From contig JAFYPH010000029.1 in assembly GCA_017547585.1 (NCBI GenBank), positions 1 to 59,382 of the forward strand: a DNA stretch of 59,382 nt. Direction: 5' to 3'. Below, piece after piece: positions 7,454 through 16,834 of this stretch. How positions within the stretch are numbered: position 1 is the stretch's first letter; each line of letters starts with the position of its first letter. The notes below the pieces were generated by a model, which made no database searches, was not told the origin of the DNA, and saw only the letters and a list, made by a program, of their open reading frames with translations. The stretch is from Bacteroidaceae bacterium (GTDB taxonomy: Bacteria > Bacteroidota > Bacteroidia > Bacteroidales > Bacteroidaceae). The translations under genes were made by a program, and so were the position numbers.

Positions 7454-8659
7454 CTATTTTTTAAATGTTCCGCAGAAGTCGAACACCTGAACATTGTCGC
7501 GGTAGTTGAGCGACGCAAATTCGCGGTGGTTGACAAGGAAGGCAACGATGTCTGCCTTTTCGTATGCGGTCTTGTAAGGAGTGAGCTTGTACACGCTGTG
7601 CTCCTGTACGTTTGGCTCGACCACAAGAATCTCAACCTTGTCCGAAAGCTGCATTACGCTTGCTGTAATTGACTTTGCGGGCGACTCGCGCAGGTCGTCG
7701 ATATTGGGCTTGAACGCAAGGCCCATCATTGCAACCACAGGCTTACGATGGTTCTTGAGCTCGAACTCGAGGATTGCATTCTTCACCTTCTCGGCGCACC
7801 ACTGAGCCTTGTAATTGTTTATTTCGCGCGCCGAAGCGATTATACGCGCCTCTTCGGGGTAGGCCGAAGTGATGAAATAGGGGTCGACAGCAATGCAGTG
7901 GCCTCCTACTCCGCAGCCGGGCTGCAGGATGTTCACTCGGGGGTGCTTGTTTGCCAATTCTATAAGTTCCCACACATTGATTCCTGCCTTGTCGCAGATG
8001 TATGAAAGTTCGTTGGCAAAAGCTATCTGCACGTCGCGCGAAGAGTTCTCTGTAAGCTTGCACATTTCGGCAGTCTTGCAGTTTGTTGCGTGAAGCTCGC
8101 CTGTAACGAATGTGCGGTAGAATTCCTTGGCTTTTTCGGTAGACGCATCGTCGATTCCGCCGATGACGCGGTCGTTGTTCACCAATTCGTAAATTACATT
8201 TCCGGGGAGGACTCTCTCGGGACAATAGGCAATATATATTTTTCCGCGGAGTTCGGGGCGCTCTTTATAGATAATCTCGGCCATATATTCTGTAGTTCCC
8301 ACAGGCGAGGTAGACTCAATTACGTAAAGGTCACCGGCCTTCAACAAGGGAAGCACCATGCGTGTGGCAGACTCCACAAAAGAGATATCAGGCTGATGTT
8401 CGCCTTTGAAAGGAGTGGGGACAACCATAAAATAGGCATCGCTCTCTTCGGGCTTAGTAAATGCTTTGAAGTTTCCCGATGCAATAACCTCTTGCAACAT
8501 CTCTTCGAGACCAGGCTCTACAATGTGCAATTTGCCGCTGTTGGTCATTTTTACAACAGTCTCATTAATATCAACTCCGACAACCTCTACCCCATGCTTG
8601 GCAGCAATAATAGCCGTAGGAAGGCCTATATAGCCCAAGCCCATAAAACATGCTTTCAT
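7454..8659 (-). CDS. wecC: UDP-N-acetyl-D-mannosamine dehydrogenase
   Basis: Oxidises UDP-ManNAc to UDP-ManNAcA with NAD, providing an acidic sugar for capsule or O-polysaccharide. The 401-aa product is of normal length. The Rossmann motif GLGYIGLP is near the N-terminus, ESTSPVGTT lies in the middle, and the catalytic-cysteine region reads GCGVGGHCIAVDPYF (about residues 255-270). A C-terminal UDP-binding domain with GLAFKPNIDDLRESPA follows. The WecC assignment over a UDP-glucose dehydrogenase rests on overall motif pattern. The epimerase WecB that would supply the substrate is not in the window. Confidence 0.9.
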   Translation of the reverse strand: MKACFMGLGYIGLPTAIIAAKHGVEVVGVDINETVVKMTNSGKLHIVEPGLEEMLQEVIASGNFKAFTKPEESDAYFMVVPTPFKGEHQPDISFVESATRMVLPLLKAGDLYVIESTSPVGTTEYMAEIIYKERPELRGKIYIAYCPERVLPGNVIYELVNNDRVIGGIDDASTEKAKEFYRTFVTGELHATNCKTAEMCKLTENSSRDVQIAFANELSYICDKAGINVWELIELANKHPRVNILQPGCGVGGHCIAVDPYFITSAYPEEARIIASAREINNYKAQWCAEKVKNAILEFELKNHRKPVVAMMGLAFKPNIDDLRESPAKSITASVMQLSDKVEILVVEPNVQEHSVYKLTPYKTAYEKADIVAFLVNHREFASLNYRDNVQVFDFCGTFKK

Positions 8660-8743
8660 ATATAATTTACCTATTTTCTGTTTTTATAATACAGCACTTG
8701 CCCGCATACAACAGCGAGTGTGTTTTTCGCGTATTCAAAGATG

Positions 8744-8751
8744 CAAATTTA
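8744..8751 (-). promoter_or_regulatory. -7 element of wecC
   Basis: TAAATTTG on the minus strand, 85 nt upstream of the wecC start. The -33 match is weak. Confidence 0.45.
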
Positions 8752-8856
8752 CATCTTTTTTTATATTATACACAGAATTTTATCGTTATTATGTCCTTTT
8801 TTTACAAAACTCGCGCATTTTACACATCCGTTCATAAAATGTGCAAGCAGAAACAT

Positions 8857-9255
8857 TTAGAACTTTTTGAAGCTCAACACCGAATAGAGCGACTCGAGCA
8901 CTAGGCTCTTGTCTGTAAGTTTGCGAACATAGAAACGTTGTTCCTGTCCGTCCATTCCCATACTCGCCAACAGTTTTTCACCTGCATCGGCGCCTATCAT
9001 CTGAATGAACAGAGAATCGCCACGGTGCTGGAAACGCGCATAGCATGAGCCGTTGCCACGCAACTGCATAAGGTCGAGCTGCACGGCCATAAAATAGCTC
9101 TTTTCACGGCAGTCGACCTTGTCGCCCGAAGCAACATACTCAATATCCATCAGTTTCCAAAAGCCACCCAGTTCTCCATTGTCGTCGGCCTTTTGGCACG
9201 AAGCGACAAGAAAGAGAAAGAGAAGCGAGGCAAAGAACATTTTCATACTATTCAT
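8857..9255 (-). CDS. Small lipoprotein, lipocalin-like
   Basis: The 132-aa product has a lipoprotein signal peptide with lipobox LVASC (Cys about residue 20). The mature part begins QKADDNGELGGFWKLMDIEY. That GxW pattern, followed by short beta-strand-like segments, resembles the lipocalin-like domains common in Bacteroidales lipoproteins. Ligand and role are unknown. It is the last gene of the minus-strand operon that begins at 14497, 11 nt after nhaC. Confidence 0.7.
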   Translation of the reverse strand: MNSMKMFFASLLFLFLVASCQKADDNGELGGFWKLMDIEYVASGDKVDCREKSYFMAVQLDLMQLRGNGSCYARFQHRGDSLFIQMIGADAGEKLLASMGMDGQEQRFYVRKLTDKSLVLESLYSVLSFKKF

Positions 9256-9266
9256 TTCAATCGCAA

Positions 9267-10754
9267 TTAATCTTTAACAAGCTCCTCGTCAGAAGGTTCG
9301 GTAACAAGCTCGCTGCCACCATTGGTGCGCAAAATCTTGTAGTTCAATTTTGCCACGATAATAGACATCAGAGGGCTGAGGAGATTGAAGAAGCAGAAGG
9401 GCATGAATGCCAATGTGGGAACGCCTAGCACCATGCTCTGCACCACTCCGCAGGTGTTCCAGGGAATGAGCACCGAGGTTACCGTTGCCGAGTCCTCTGT
9501 TGCGCGGCTGAGCACACGTCTGTCCACTCCCAATTTGTCGAAGCTCTGCTTGTTGAGGTCGCAGGCGAGGATGATCGACATAAATTGGTCGCCAGTGCAG
9601 CAGTTGAAGAAGAGTCCCGAAAAGACGGTTGCCGACACGGCGCGTGTAACATTGTTTACACCCTTGAGCAGAGTCTTTGTGATTGCGCCCATCATTCCGC
9701 TGCCCACCATCACTCCGCCGAAGCACATTGCAGTGAGCACCAGCCAGATGACATTCATCGCGCCACCCATTCCTCGTGTGGAAACAAGATCGTTGAGCAC
9801 CGAATGTCCCGTGTCGATGGCTGTGGAATTACAGCAGCTTGTAAGCACTCCAAGCACCGCGGTCTTGAAGTCGAGAGCATCGCCACCGCCAATCTGAGCA
9901 ACCAGCGAAGGCTGGAAAATGAGCATCGCCACGCACGCCGAAAGCATCGACAGGAAGAGTGTCACAAGGGCGGGAACCTTGAATGCAATCAGAGTAAAGG
10001 TGAAGATGGGCACGATGAGCAGCCACGGAGAAATGTTGAAACTTTGATGCAGTGCATCGACAAGCTCGCTCGACATTGCATTGTTGCTGTCGTACATGCA
10101 GATACCGGCCACTGTGTATATTATCAATGCAATGGCAAAGCTGGGGACGGTTGTGTACATCATGTATCTTATATGGTCGAAAAGCTTCACTTTTGCCGTT
10201 GATGCCGCAAGCACTGTAGTATCCGAGAGAGCCGACATTTTATCGCCGAAGTATGCACCCGAAATTACCGCGCCCGCAGTCCACCACTCAGGGAATCCGT
10301 TGGAGTAGCCGATGCCCATGAGCGCAACACCGATGGTGGCACAGGTTGTCCACGAGCTTCCGGTAACGACACTCACCACCGCACATATTATGCAGGCCGA
10401 GACAAGAAATACCGCAGGATGCAATATCTGGAGTCCGTAGCTGATGAGTGTGGGCACCACTCCGCTAATCATCCATGTGCCGGCAATGGCACCGATAAAG
10501 AGGAAGATGAGAATAGAGGCACTCGATGAATAGATATTCTTCGCTATCGACTTTTCAAGAGTCTCCCAGCTGACGCCATAGAGGCCCATCGACAATGCAA
10601 CAGCCACGGCAGTAGTGAGAATGAGCGCAAACTGCGTACCTCCATCGAGAGCATCGGCCCCCTTCAAATATATTACCACTGCCAGCAAAGAGGCCAATAA
10701 TACTATCGGCACAATAGACACCCAAAAGGATGGTTCTTTTTTAATGTTTTCCAT
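9267..10754 (-). CDS. nhaC: NhaC-family Na+/H+ antiporter
   Basis: Inner-membrane antiporter of the NhaC family, predicted to exchange external protons for internal sodium, or a related organic substrate. The 495-aa product has about 11-12 hydrophobic helices. Typical segments are VVTGSSWTTCATIGVALMG, GAYFGDKMSALSDTTVLA and NCCTGDQFMSI. Length is normal. The ATG directly abuts the stop codon of the SpoIID-like gene, so translation is likely coupled. Substrate specificity cannot be read from the sequence. Confidence 0.85.
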   Translation of the reverse strand: MENIKKEPSFWVSIVPIVLLASLLAVVIYLKGADALDGGTQFALILTTAVAVALSMGLYGVSWETLEKSIAKNIYSSSASILIFLFIGAIAGTWMISGVVPTLISYGLQILHPAVFLVSACIICAVVSVVTGSSWTTCATIGVALMGIGYSNGFPEWWTAGAVISGAYFGDKMSALSDTTVLAASTAKVKLFDHIRYMMYTTVPSFAIALIIYTVAGICMYDSNNAMSSELVDALHQSFNISPWLLIVPIFTFTLIAFKVPALVTLFLSMLSACVAMLIFQPSLVAQIGGGDALDFKTAVLGVLTSCCNSTAIDTGHSVLNDLVSTRGMGGAMNVIWLVLTAMCFGGVMVGSGMMGAITKTLLKGVNNVTRAVSATVFSGLFFNCCTGDQFMSIILACDLNKQSFDKLGVDRRVLSRATEDSATVTSVLIPWNTCGVVQSMVLGVPTLAFMPFCFFNLLSPLMSIIVAKLNYKILRTNGGSELVTEPSDEELVKD

Positions 10755-12065
10755 TTATAGTTCGTTTATATTTTTAAGTTCAGTGTTCGGGTAGTAGTGA
10801 GAGAGGATTGCACGATGGTCGTAGCCCTGCTCGCTCATGGCCGCAGCGCCTATCTGGCAGAGGCCGACACCGTGGCCCCACCCTGCGCCGCGCAGCACAA
10901 ATTCAACATTTCCACCCGCATCTATTTGTTTATCAACGACAAAAGCAGAGCTATAAAGATGACTGGGCGATAGCCAACGCCTTATTTCGAGCTCTTTGCC
11001 CACAATCATTGTTTTTTCGCTGCCCACTATTTTCAACTTTATTATGCGGCCCGAAGCGCCTCGCTGCAGAGGCACAAGCTCAAGGATGCGTCCAAAGTCG
11101 ATGCCGCTCTTTCTCTTTATCAGCGCCGAGAGTTCGTCGGTCGTATAGGTTACCGTCCAACGATAAAAATCGTTCGTCTCGCGGTCGTAGCCGTTGAGCA
11201 CCTGAGCAAGCACACGGCTGTCGACTGCCGAGCAAAAAGCCTCGTCGCGCCCCTCTATCCAGCGGCGGGCAGCCTCCTCGCTACTTGCGTCGAAGGGCTC
11301 GGCACCCGAAGGCGCGTCCCTGAAAGTGGCCAGATAGGGAACATCGACATTTTCCCAGCACGAGGAGAAGTTCTCGGTGATTCCGCCGCAGCATTTGCTG
11401 AAACGCGCATCGCAGACAGTGTCCTCACTGACAAGCACCACCCCCGACGTCTCGGCTACCGCACGCACCACATTGGGATTCATCGCACGCGTCATTCCCT
11501 GGTAGCGCTGACAGTGGTCGTCGGCGCAAAAGTCGAAAAGTTTATGATCTTCGCGAGCGTACCAACGTACAATCTCGCCGTCGTCGCATTTCTCGCACAG
11601 CGAACTTTCGACGCACTCTTTTTCGGCACGAGCCAGCTGAGCATAGAGCCAGCTGCGCGAAATTACAGCGTGGGCCTTGAGCAGCTGCAACGAAGAGGTC
11701 GACGACATTTCCGAAGAGATCACACTCTGCAGATAATCCTCGACACCAATGCGATTCACGAGCCTGACCTTGCCATCCTCGACAAAGAAGAGAAGCTCGC
11801 CCGCAAAAAGCTGATTTTCGCATCGTTCCCAATGAAAGTCTATTCCGATGACCACATTGTACACTGTAAAAGTGCAGTCATCGGCATTGGGAGTAAAGAG
11901 CAGCCTGTCGAATTTGCGGCCCTGCCACTCGACGCAATCGCCACAGACAGAGACACATCCCTCGCCTGTAACGCTCTCCGCGCCGCCACCCGAAAAGGTG
12001 CCGTTCATAGAAAATGCAATCTCCTCGGAGAGAAGAATTCCAATATCTACCCGCCTCATTGACAC
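10755..12065 (-). CDS. SpoIID/LytB domain protein
   Basis: The SpoIID/LytB fold is known from peptidoglycan lytic transglycosylases (SpoIID) and amidase enhancers (LytB). The 436-aa product shows the family blocks LKAHAVISRSWLYAQ (about residues 130-145), CDARFSKCCGGITENF and, near the C-terminus, GWGHGVGLCQIGAAAM. No obvious signal peptide is seen at the N-terminus, although homologues are often exported. It overlaps the upstream GT2-DUF4922 gene by 10 nt and abuts nhaC, so the three are one translationally coupled unit. A role in glycan remodelling at the wall is an inference from the fold. Confidence 0.82.
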   Translation of the reverse strand: MSMRRVDIGILLSEEIAFSMNGTFSGGGAESVTGEGCVSVCGDCVEWQGRKFDRLLFTPNADDCTFTVYNVVIGIDFHWERCENQLFAGELLFFVEDGKVRLVNRIGVEDYLQSVISSEMSSTSSLQLLKAHAVISRSWLYAQLARAEKECVESSLCEKCDDGEIVRWYAREDHKLFDFCADDHCQRYQGMTRAMNPNVVRAVAETSGVVLVSEDTVCDARFSKCCGGITENFSSCWENVDVPYLATFRDAPSGAEPFDASSEEAARRWIEGRDEAFCSAVDSRVLAQVLNGYDRETNDFYRWTVTYTTDELSALIKRKSGIDFGRILELVPLQRGASGRIIKLKIVGSEKTMIVGKELEIRRWLSPSHLYSSAFVVDKQIDAGGNVEFVLRGAGWGHGVGLCQIGAAAMSEQGYDHRAILSHYYPNTELKNINEL

Positions 12066-14497
12066 GAAGATATTTTTTCGGCAACAGCAACTGCCGCATC
12101 GGCAGGCAATGCCACCTCCTTTATTATATTGTACGCCTCGTCGGCTGTAATCGAAGCATAATCCTCGCCACGCGCAAGGATGAGCACTCCTGCCATGTCC
12201 AGCGCGCCGGGGCTGACGAGACGACGACCGTCGCCGTCAACAAAATAGCAGTCGGGGCGATGTTTGTAGCGGGGGAAGACTGTAACGCTCCATCCCTCGC
12301 TCTCGCTGTAGAGGGCAAAGATGTTCACGGGAGGCTCGGCACCCTCTTCGGACGAAGGAAGGTGGGCCATCAGCTTTTTGAAGCTGCTCTCCACAGCCGA
12401 CTCGTCCTTGCCCTTCACAATGAAGAGAGGCGCAGGATAGGCATCGGAGTAATATATTCCTGCCGCAGCGTCGCCACACAGCAGACGCGAGGCTGCCTCG
12501 ATTCTCTTTTTCCACGCACGCCCCAAAAGAGGAACGTCGCTGCTGCGAACAGCCTGAAGATGAGCGTGGTCGGGAGCCGAGGCACCACATTTTGCTCCAT
12601 TATAGAATACTGCCATTCCTCGCCAACGACGGGCAAGGAAAAGCATGTCCGCAAACATAGGCTCGATGAGCTGCGGAGTATGTTTCTTTGTTACTATTGT
12701 CAAATGTCCGGGAAGCACGGGGAAGGGATTCACAAGCACCTCCAGCGAAGCGCATATATCCCTGTGCAACTGCTCGGGGCAGCGATTCTTTGCACAGAGG
12801 AAGCAGGGACGCTCGGCAATGCTCTTTGCATCCACCGCAGCTGCCGTCGAACGTATGCGGGCAGGATTAAACTGCATCTGCAGGCCATTGTCGAAGATTG
12901 TAGTCTCTACATTCTCCAATGCCTTGCAGCGTTCGGCGGTCTCGGGCCAGCATTCAAGCTGTTTCTTTAAAAATGACGAGACGCCCGTGCGACAAGGGCC
13001 TGCCCACTGCTTCACAAGCTTGATGCGGGCTTTAAGCTCATCGCTGCGCAACGAATCCTTATAGAAATTATTCTTGTTCACCTTTTCGCGCGAGAGGGCC
13101 GCGTCGGAGTTTCCTCCCCAGCGACGGCACAGATAGAGAACATCATAGATGCGTCCCACTCTGTAACGCCTAGAAATCTGCAGGCCCACAGCATAGTCCT
13201 CGCCGTAGCTTACGTTGGGGAAGCCCACCTCGCGGATGACGGGAGTGTAGAATGCACGCGGAGCGCCAAGGCCGTTTATGCGCAGGGCATTGTTGCGACC
13301 ATTCTCTTCGGTCCACTCGCGGTGGTCGATGAGTCCGGGAGGCAAAGTCTCGAGGTTAAAATCGCAAATTCTGTACGAGCCGATGAGCATTGCACACTGC
13401 TCTTTGTAGAATTCGTCGACAATGCGCTGCAGGGTATCCGCGCCACTGTAAAGGTCGTCGCTGTCGAGCTGCACGGCGAAACGTCCACACAGGGGGCTGT
13501 TGACTGCATAGTTCCAGCAGCCGCCGATGCCCAGAGAGCGACTCTCGGGCACAAGATGCACCACACGCTCGTCGCCGAAAGAGTCGATAATTTCGCCTGT
13601 TCCGTCGGTCGAGTGGTTGTCCACCACCAGAATATTGAATTTAAATGAACACTCTTGCTTGAGCACCGAATTTATTGCATCGGCAATGGTGGTCTTGCGA
13701 TTGAGCACAGGAATCACCACCGAGGCCTCGACGGGAAAATCGCCGTCGGAGAGGTTGATATCCTCATATTTATACGGACGCAGATAGCCGCCAATCTCTT
13801 TAAGATGAGCGGTGCACACATGCTCCATTTCCACCTGCACCTCACGCTGAGCGGGATTCACATAATCAAACTGTTTTTCGCCGCTCTTGCGAGTGTCATC
13901 CTCGCACTCTTCGTAGACAAACTCCCGGAAATGAGTGAACGCACCCAGGCGGCTGAGCGCGAGACGCAATTGGTAGAATCCCGCATATTTATACTCCTGA
14001 GGATTCTGTGCAAGATACTCTTTCAGAGCCGAAGTGCGGAAGATGAGCAGCGAGCCGAAGTCAAAGTCGTTGCGCAGGCTGCCACACTGATAGTCGATGG
14101 CCGGCGCCTCTTCGCGCACTCCGTCGGTAACCTTGTAGCAATCGGCGTACAGCATCACCGAATTTTCCTTTTGCATGGCTGCAAGCATACGCAGCAACGC
14201 CTCGGGCGCGGGAAGTTTCACACCCTCTTTGGCAACGTAGAGCACAAATTCCGAAGTTGCCGCACTCGCAATCTCTTTAAAAAGAGCAGTATCGGCCAAC
14301 GAATTTACACGCAGCAGACGTGCGTATCCGGGTGCATTGCACTCGGCAGAATCGCCACACAGATAGTACACCTGCCCCACGCTGCCCGCCGCCACAAAGC
14401 CATCAACAGCCTGCGCGCCGCACTCATCGGCAGAAAAGGGCATAAAAAAATCGATTGTATAATTGTTTTTCATTTTTTCAACATTTAAATTGTCCAC
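12056..14497 (-). CDS. Fusion protein: glycosyltransferase family 2 plus HIT-like DUF4922
   Basis: The 813-aa product has three parts. Residues about 10-240 look like a degenerate GT-A domain. A complete GT2 domain starts near 252 (ASVVIPVLNRKTT), with donor-binding LDSDD and a later GEDYA. From about 525 a HIT/GalT-like domain matches DUF4922, with a CFLCAKNRC cysteine cluster and the HAHLQ motif (HxHxQ), as in Ap4A phosphorylases and GDP-hexose phosphorylases. The enzyme may couple nucleotide-sugar phosphorolysis to glycosyl transfer. First gene of the operon with spoIID-like, nhaC and the lipoprotein. An internal start at residue 9 is possible. Function is unproven. Confidence 0.8.
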   Translation of the reverse strand: MDNLNVEKMKNNYTIDFFMPFSADECGAQAVDGFVAAGSVGQVYYLCGDSAECNAPGYARLLRVNSLADTALFKEIASAATSEFVLYVAKEGVKLPAPEALLRMLAAMQKENSVMLYADCYKVTDGVREEAPAIDYQCGSLRNDFDFGSLLIFRTSALKEYLAQNPQEYKYAGFYQLRLALSRLGAFTHFREFVYEECEDDTRKSGEKQFDYVNPAQREVQVEMEHVCTAHLKEIGGYLRPYKYEDINLSDGDFPVEASVVIPVLNRKTTIADAINSVLKQECSFKFNILVVDNHSTDGTGEIIDSFGDERVVHLVPESRSLGIGGCWNYAVNSPLCGRFAVQLDSDDLYSGADTLQRIVDEFYKEQCAMLIGSYRICDFNLETLPPGLIDHREWTEENGRNNALRINGLGAPRAFYTPVIREVGFPNVSYGEDYAVGLQISRRYRVGRIYDVLYLCRRWGGNSDAALSREKVNKNNFYKDSLRSDELKARIKLVKQWAGPCRTGVSSFLKKQLECWPETAERCKALENVETTIFDNGLQMQFNPARIRSTAAAVDAKSIAERPCFLCAKNRCPEQLHRDICASLEVLVNPFPVLPGHLTIVTKKHTPQLIEPMFADMLFLARRWRGMAVFYNGAKCGASAPDHAHLQAVRSSDVPLLGRAWKKRIEAASRLLCGDAAAGIYYSDAYPAPLFIVKGKDESAVESSFKKLMAHLPSSEEGAEPPVNIFALYSESEGWSVTVFPRYKHRPDCYFVDGDGRRLVSPGALDMAGVLILARGEDYASITADEAYNIIKEVALPADAAVAVAEKISSCQ

Positions 14498-14522
14498 AGC
14501 CGCAATTCGGCAAAAATATTCG

Positions 14523-14552
14523 CAAATTTACAAATAGTTCTCTCTTTACAAA
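14523..14552 (-). promoter_or_regulatory. Promoter of the GT2-DUF4922 operon
   Basis: On the minus strand TTTG (14549-14552), 18 nt, TAAATTTG (14523-14530). The spacing is one shorter than consensus. It lies 26 nt upstream of the start codon. Confidence 0.65.
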
Positions 14553-14655
14553 AATTGTGAGCGAATAATACATCAAAATAGAATAAAATCAATCAAAAAA
14601 GCATCGATAATATGCAAACATCACAATAATTGTTTCAAATGAAAAATTTATTCAC

Positions 14656-14663
14656 TACCTTTG
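14656..14663 (+). promoter_or_regulatory. -7 element of the rlmN operon
   Basis: TACCTTTG, 32 nt before the rlmN start. A TTG at 14630-14632 lies slightly too far upstream for an ideal -33 box. Confidence 0.6.
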
Positions 14664-14694
14664 CTTTTCAGCAAAAGCAGGCGAATTTTATTTT

Positions 14695-15741
14695 ATGGAA
14701 AAAATAGAGAAAAAACAGCTGTTGGGAATGACCATCGAGCAACTGCAGGATGTTGTTGCAGGCGAGGGAATGCCCCGTTTCACAGCCAAACAGATAGCAG
14801 ACTGGATATACAAGAAACGTGTCGACTCCATCGACCAGATGTCCAATCTCTCGATAAAAAACCGCGAGAGACTCGCAGCCTCGTACGAGGTTGGAAAGAA
14901 GGCGCCGGTAGAGGCCATGCGCTCGATAGACGGAACGATAAAATATCTGTACGCCACAAGCGACAACCGATTCGTCGAGGCCGTGTATATCCCCGACGGC
15001 GACCGTGCAACATTGTGTATCTCTTCGCAGGTGGGCTGCAAGATGAACTGCCTATTCTGCATGACAGGCAAGCAGAGCTACACTGCCAACCTTACAGCCA
15101 ACGAAATTCTTAACCAGATTTACGCGCTTCCCGAATACGACAAGCTCACCAACCTTGTGTTTATGGGAATGGGCGAGCCCTGCGACAACCTCGCAAACCT
15201 GTTGCAGGCAATAAAAATATTGACCGCCGACTACGGCGCAGCAATGAGCCCCCACCGCATAACTGTCTCTACCGTGGGACTGCGCAAGGGATTGAAGCCC
15301 CTGCTCGAGGCCGGCGACTACCACATTGCCGTCAGCCTGCACCACCCGCTGCCCGAGAAACGCAGTGAACTTATGCCCGCCGAAAAGGGTTATTCGATAA
15401 AAGAGGTTGTGGAGCTTTTGCGTGGCTACGACTTCAGCCACCAGCGCAGATTGACATTCGAGTATATTGTATTCAAGGGAGTGAACGAGACCCTCTACCA
15501 TGGCCGCGAGCTTCTGAAACTGCTCGAAGGACTCGACTGCCGCATCAACCTCATCAGATACCACGCAATACCCTCGGTGCCTCTCGAAGGTGTTTCCGAA
15601 GAGGAAATGACAAAATTGAGAGACTATCTGACGAAAAATGGCATCTTCACAACCATCCGCGCCTCACGAGGCGAAGATATTTTCGCAGCGTGCGGAATGC
15701 TTTCGACACTGAAACAGAGTAAAAACAAAGAAATTCAATAA
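14695..15741 (+). CDS. rlmN: 23S rRNA/tRNA adenine-C2 methyltransferase RlmN
   Basis: Radical-SAM enzyme that methylates A2503 of 23S rRNA and A37 of certain tRNAs. The 348-aa product carries the CxxxCxxC cluster ligand motif CKMNCLFC (Cys 115, 119, 122), a GMGEPCDN SAM-binding segment, and the C-terminal catalytic cysteine in FAACGML (about residue 333). Length is normal. First gene of an apparent operon running to 21115, with a 6-nt gap to the DUF4837 lipoprotein. Confidence 0.95.
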   Translation: MEKIEKKQLLGMTIEQLQDVVAGEGMPRFTAKQIADWIYKKRVDSIDQMSNLSIKNRERLAASYEVGKKAPVEAMRSIDGTIKYLYATSDNRFVEAVYIPDGDRATLCISSQVGCKMNCLFCMTGKQSYTANLTANEILNQIYALPEYDKLTNLVFMGMGEPCDNLANLLQAIKILTADYGAAMSPHRITVSTVGLRKGLKPLLEAGDYHIAVSLHHPLPEKRSELMPAEKGYSIKEVVELLRGYDFSHQRRLTFEYIVFKGVNETLYHGRELLKLLEGLDCRINLIRYHAIPSVPLEGVSEEEMTKLRDYLTKNGIFTTIRASRGEDIFAACGMLSTLKQSKNKEIQ

Positions 15742-15747
15742 AAAACA

Positions 15748-16830
15748 ATGAAAAAGATTATATTCATACTTTTGGCAGCCGTGGCAATCGTTGGCTGCAG
15801 CGGCAACGGCGGCGGTGGCAAGAAAAGCTCTTTCTTTGCACAGACATCGGTGGGCACGCCCTATGAACTTCTTGTAGTGTGCAACCACGACCTGTGGGAC
15901 GCCCCTGCGGGACAGGCGTTGAAGGAGGTGCTCACGTCGGACATTCCCGGACTTCCGCAATCGGAGCCCTCGTTCCGCGTGTCACAGGTGAGTCCCTCGT
16001 CGTTCACACAGATGTTCAAGCCCTTCCGCAACATCATCGACGTGCAGATTGACCCCACACGCTACACACAGTCAAAATTCAAATACACAAGAGACAAATA
16101 CGCCGAGCCGCAGATGGTACTCACCATCCAGAGCCCCAACGCTATCGAGTTTCAGAAATTCGTAGAGGACAACGGCCAAACAATCATCGACTTTTTCACT
16201 TCGGCCGAAATGAACCGCGAGCTCGACGAACTTAAAAAAGACTATCAGAGAGCGTTCCTCGACTCCATCCGTAAAAAGTTCGACTGCGACATGCACATTC
16301 CCACCTACCTTACAGCTATCAAGAGCGAGAAGGATTTTCTGTGGGCATCGGACATGAACAATGCAGGAAAAGAGACTATCGAGAATATCGTAGTGTACAG
16401 CTTCCCCTACACTGACGTAAAGCTGTTCACACGCGAGAATTTCATCAAGAAACGCAACGAAATATTGAAAAGACACATTCGTGGCGGACGCGAGGACAGA
16501 TACATGACCACCGACACACTGCTGAGCGACACACGAGAGACCTCGTTCCGCGACAGATATATGCTCGAGGCACGCGGCCTTTGGGCAATGGAGAATGACA
16601 TGATGGGCGGCCCCTACGTTTCACACTCTTTCGTGGACGAAGTGAACGGCAAGATAATTGTGGCCGAGGCTTTTGTTTACGCACCCAGCACCGACAAGAG
16701 AAAGATGATGCGCAAGCTCGAGGCGGCACTCTTCTCGCTGAAGCTCCCCGCCGACCGTCAGATTGAGAACAGCATGCAGATTCCTGTCATCATCATTGAA
16801 GATACAATAAAAAACGACACAAATAAATAA
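15748..16830 (+). CDS. DUF4837 family lipoprotein
   Basis: The 360-aa product has a lipoprotein signal peptide (lipobox AIVGC, Cys about 17), a glycine-rich linker, and a body resembling the Bacteroidota-specific DUF4837 family, with VGTPYELLVVCNHDLWD, FKPFRNIIDVQIDP and GGPYVSHSFVDE. The function of the family is unknown. The conserved genomic position beside rlmN and pdxA suggests a housekeeping envelope role, which is inference. It starts 6 nt after rlmN and ends 4 nt before pdxA. Confidence 0.82.
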   Translation: MKKIIFILLAAVAIVGCSGNGGGGKKSSFFAQTSVGTPYELLVVCNHDLWDAPAGQALKEVLTSDIPGLPQSEPSFRVSQVSPSSFTQMFKPFRNIIDVQIDPTRYTQSKFKYTRDKYAEPQMVLTIQSPNAIEFQKFVEDNGQTIIDFFTSAEMNRELDELKKDYQRAFLDSIRKKFDCDMHIPTYLTAIKSEKDFLWASDMNNAGKETIENIVVYSFPYTDVKLFTRENFIKKRNEILKRHIRGGREDRYMTTDTLLSDTRETSFRDRYMLEARGLWAMENDMMGGPYVSHSFVDEVNGKIIVAEAFVYAPSTDKRKMMRKLEAALFSLKLPADRQIENSMQIPVIIIEDTIKNDTNK

Positions 16831-16834
16831 AAAT

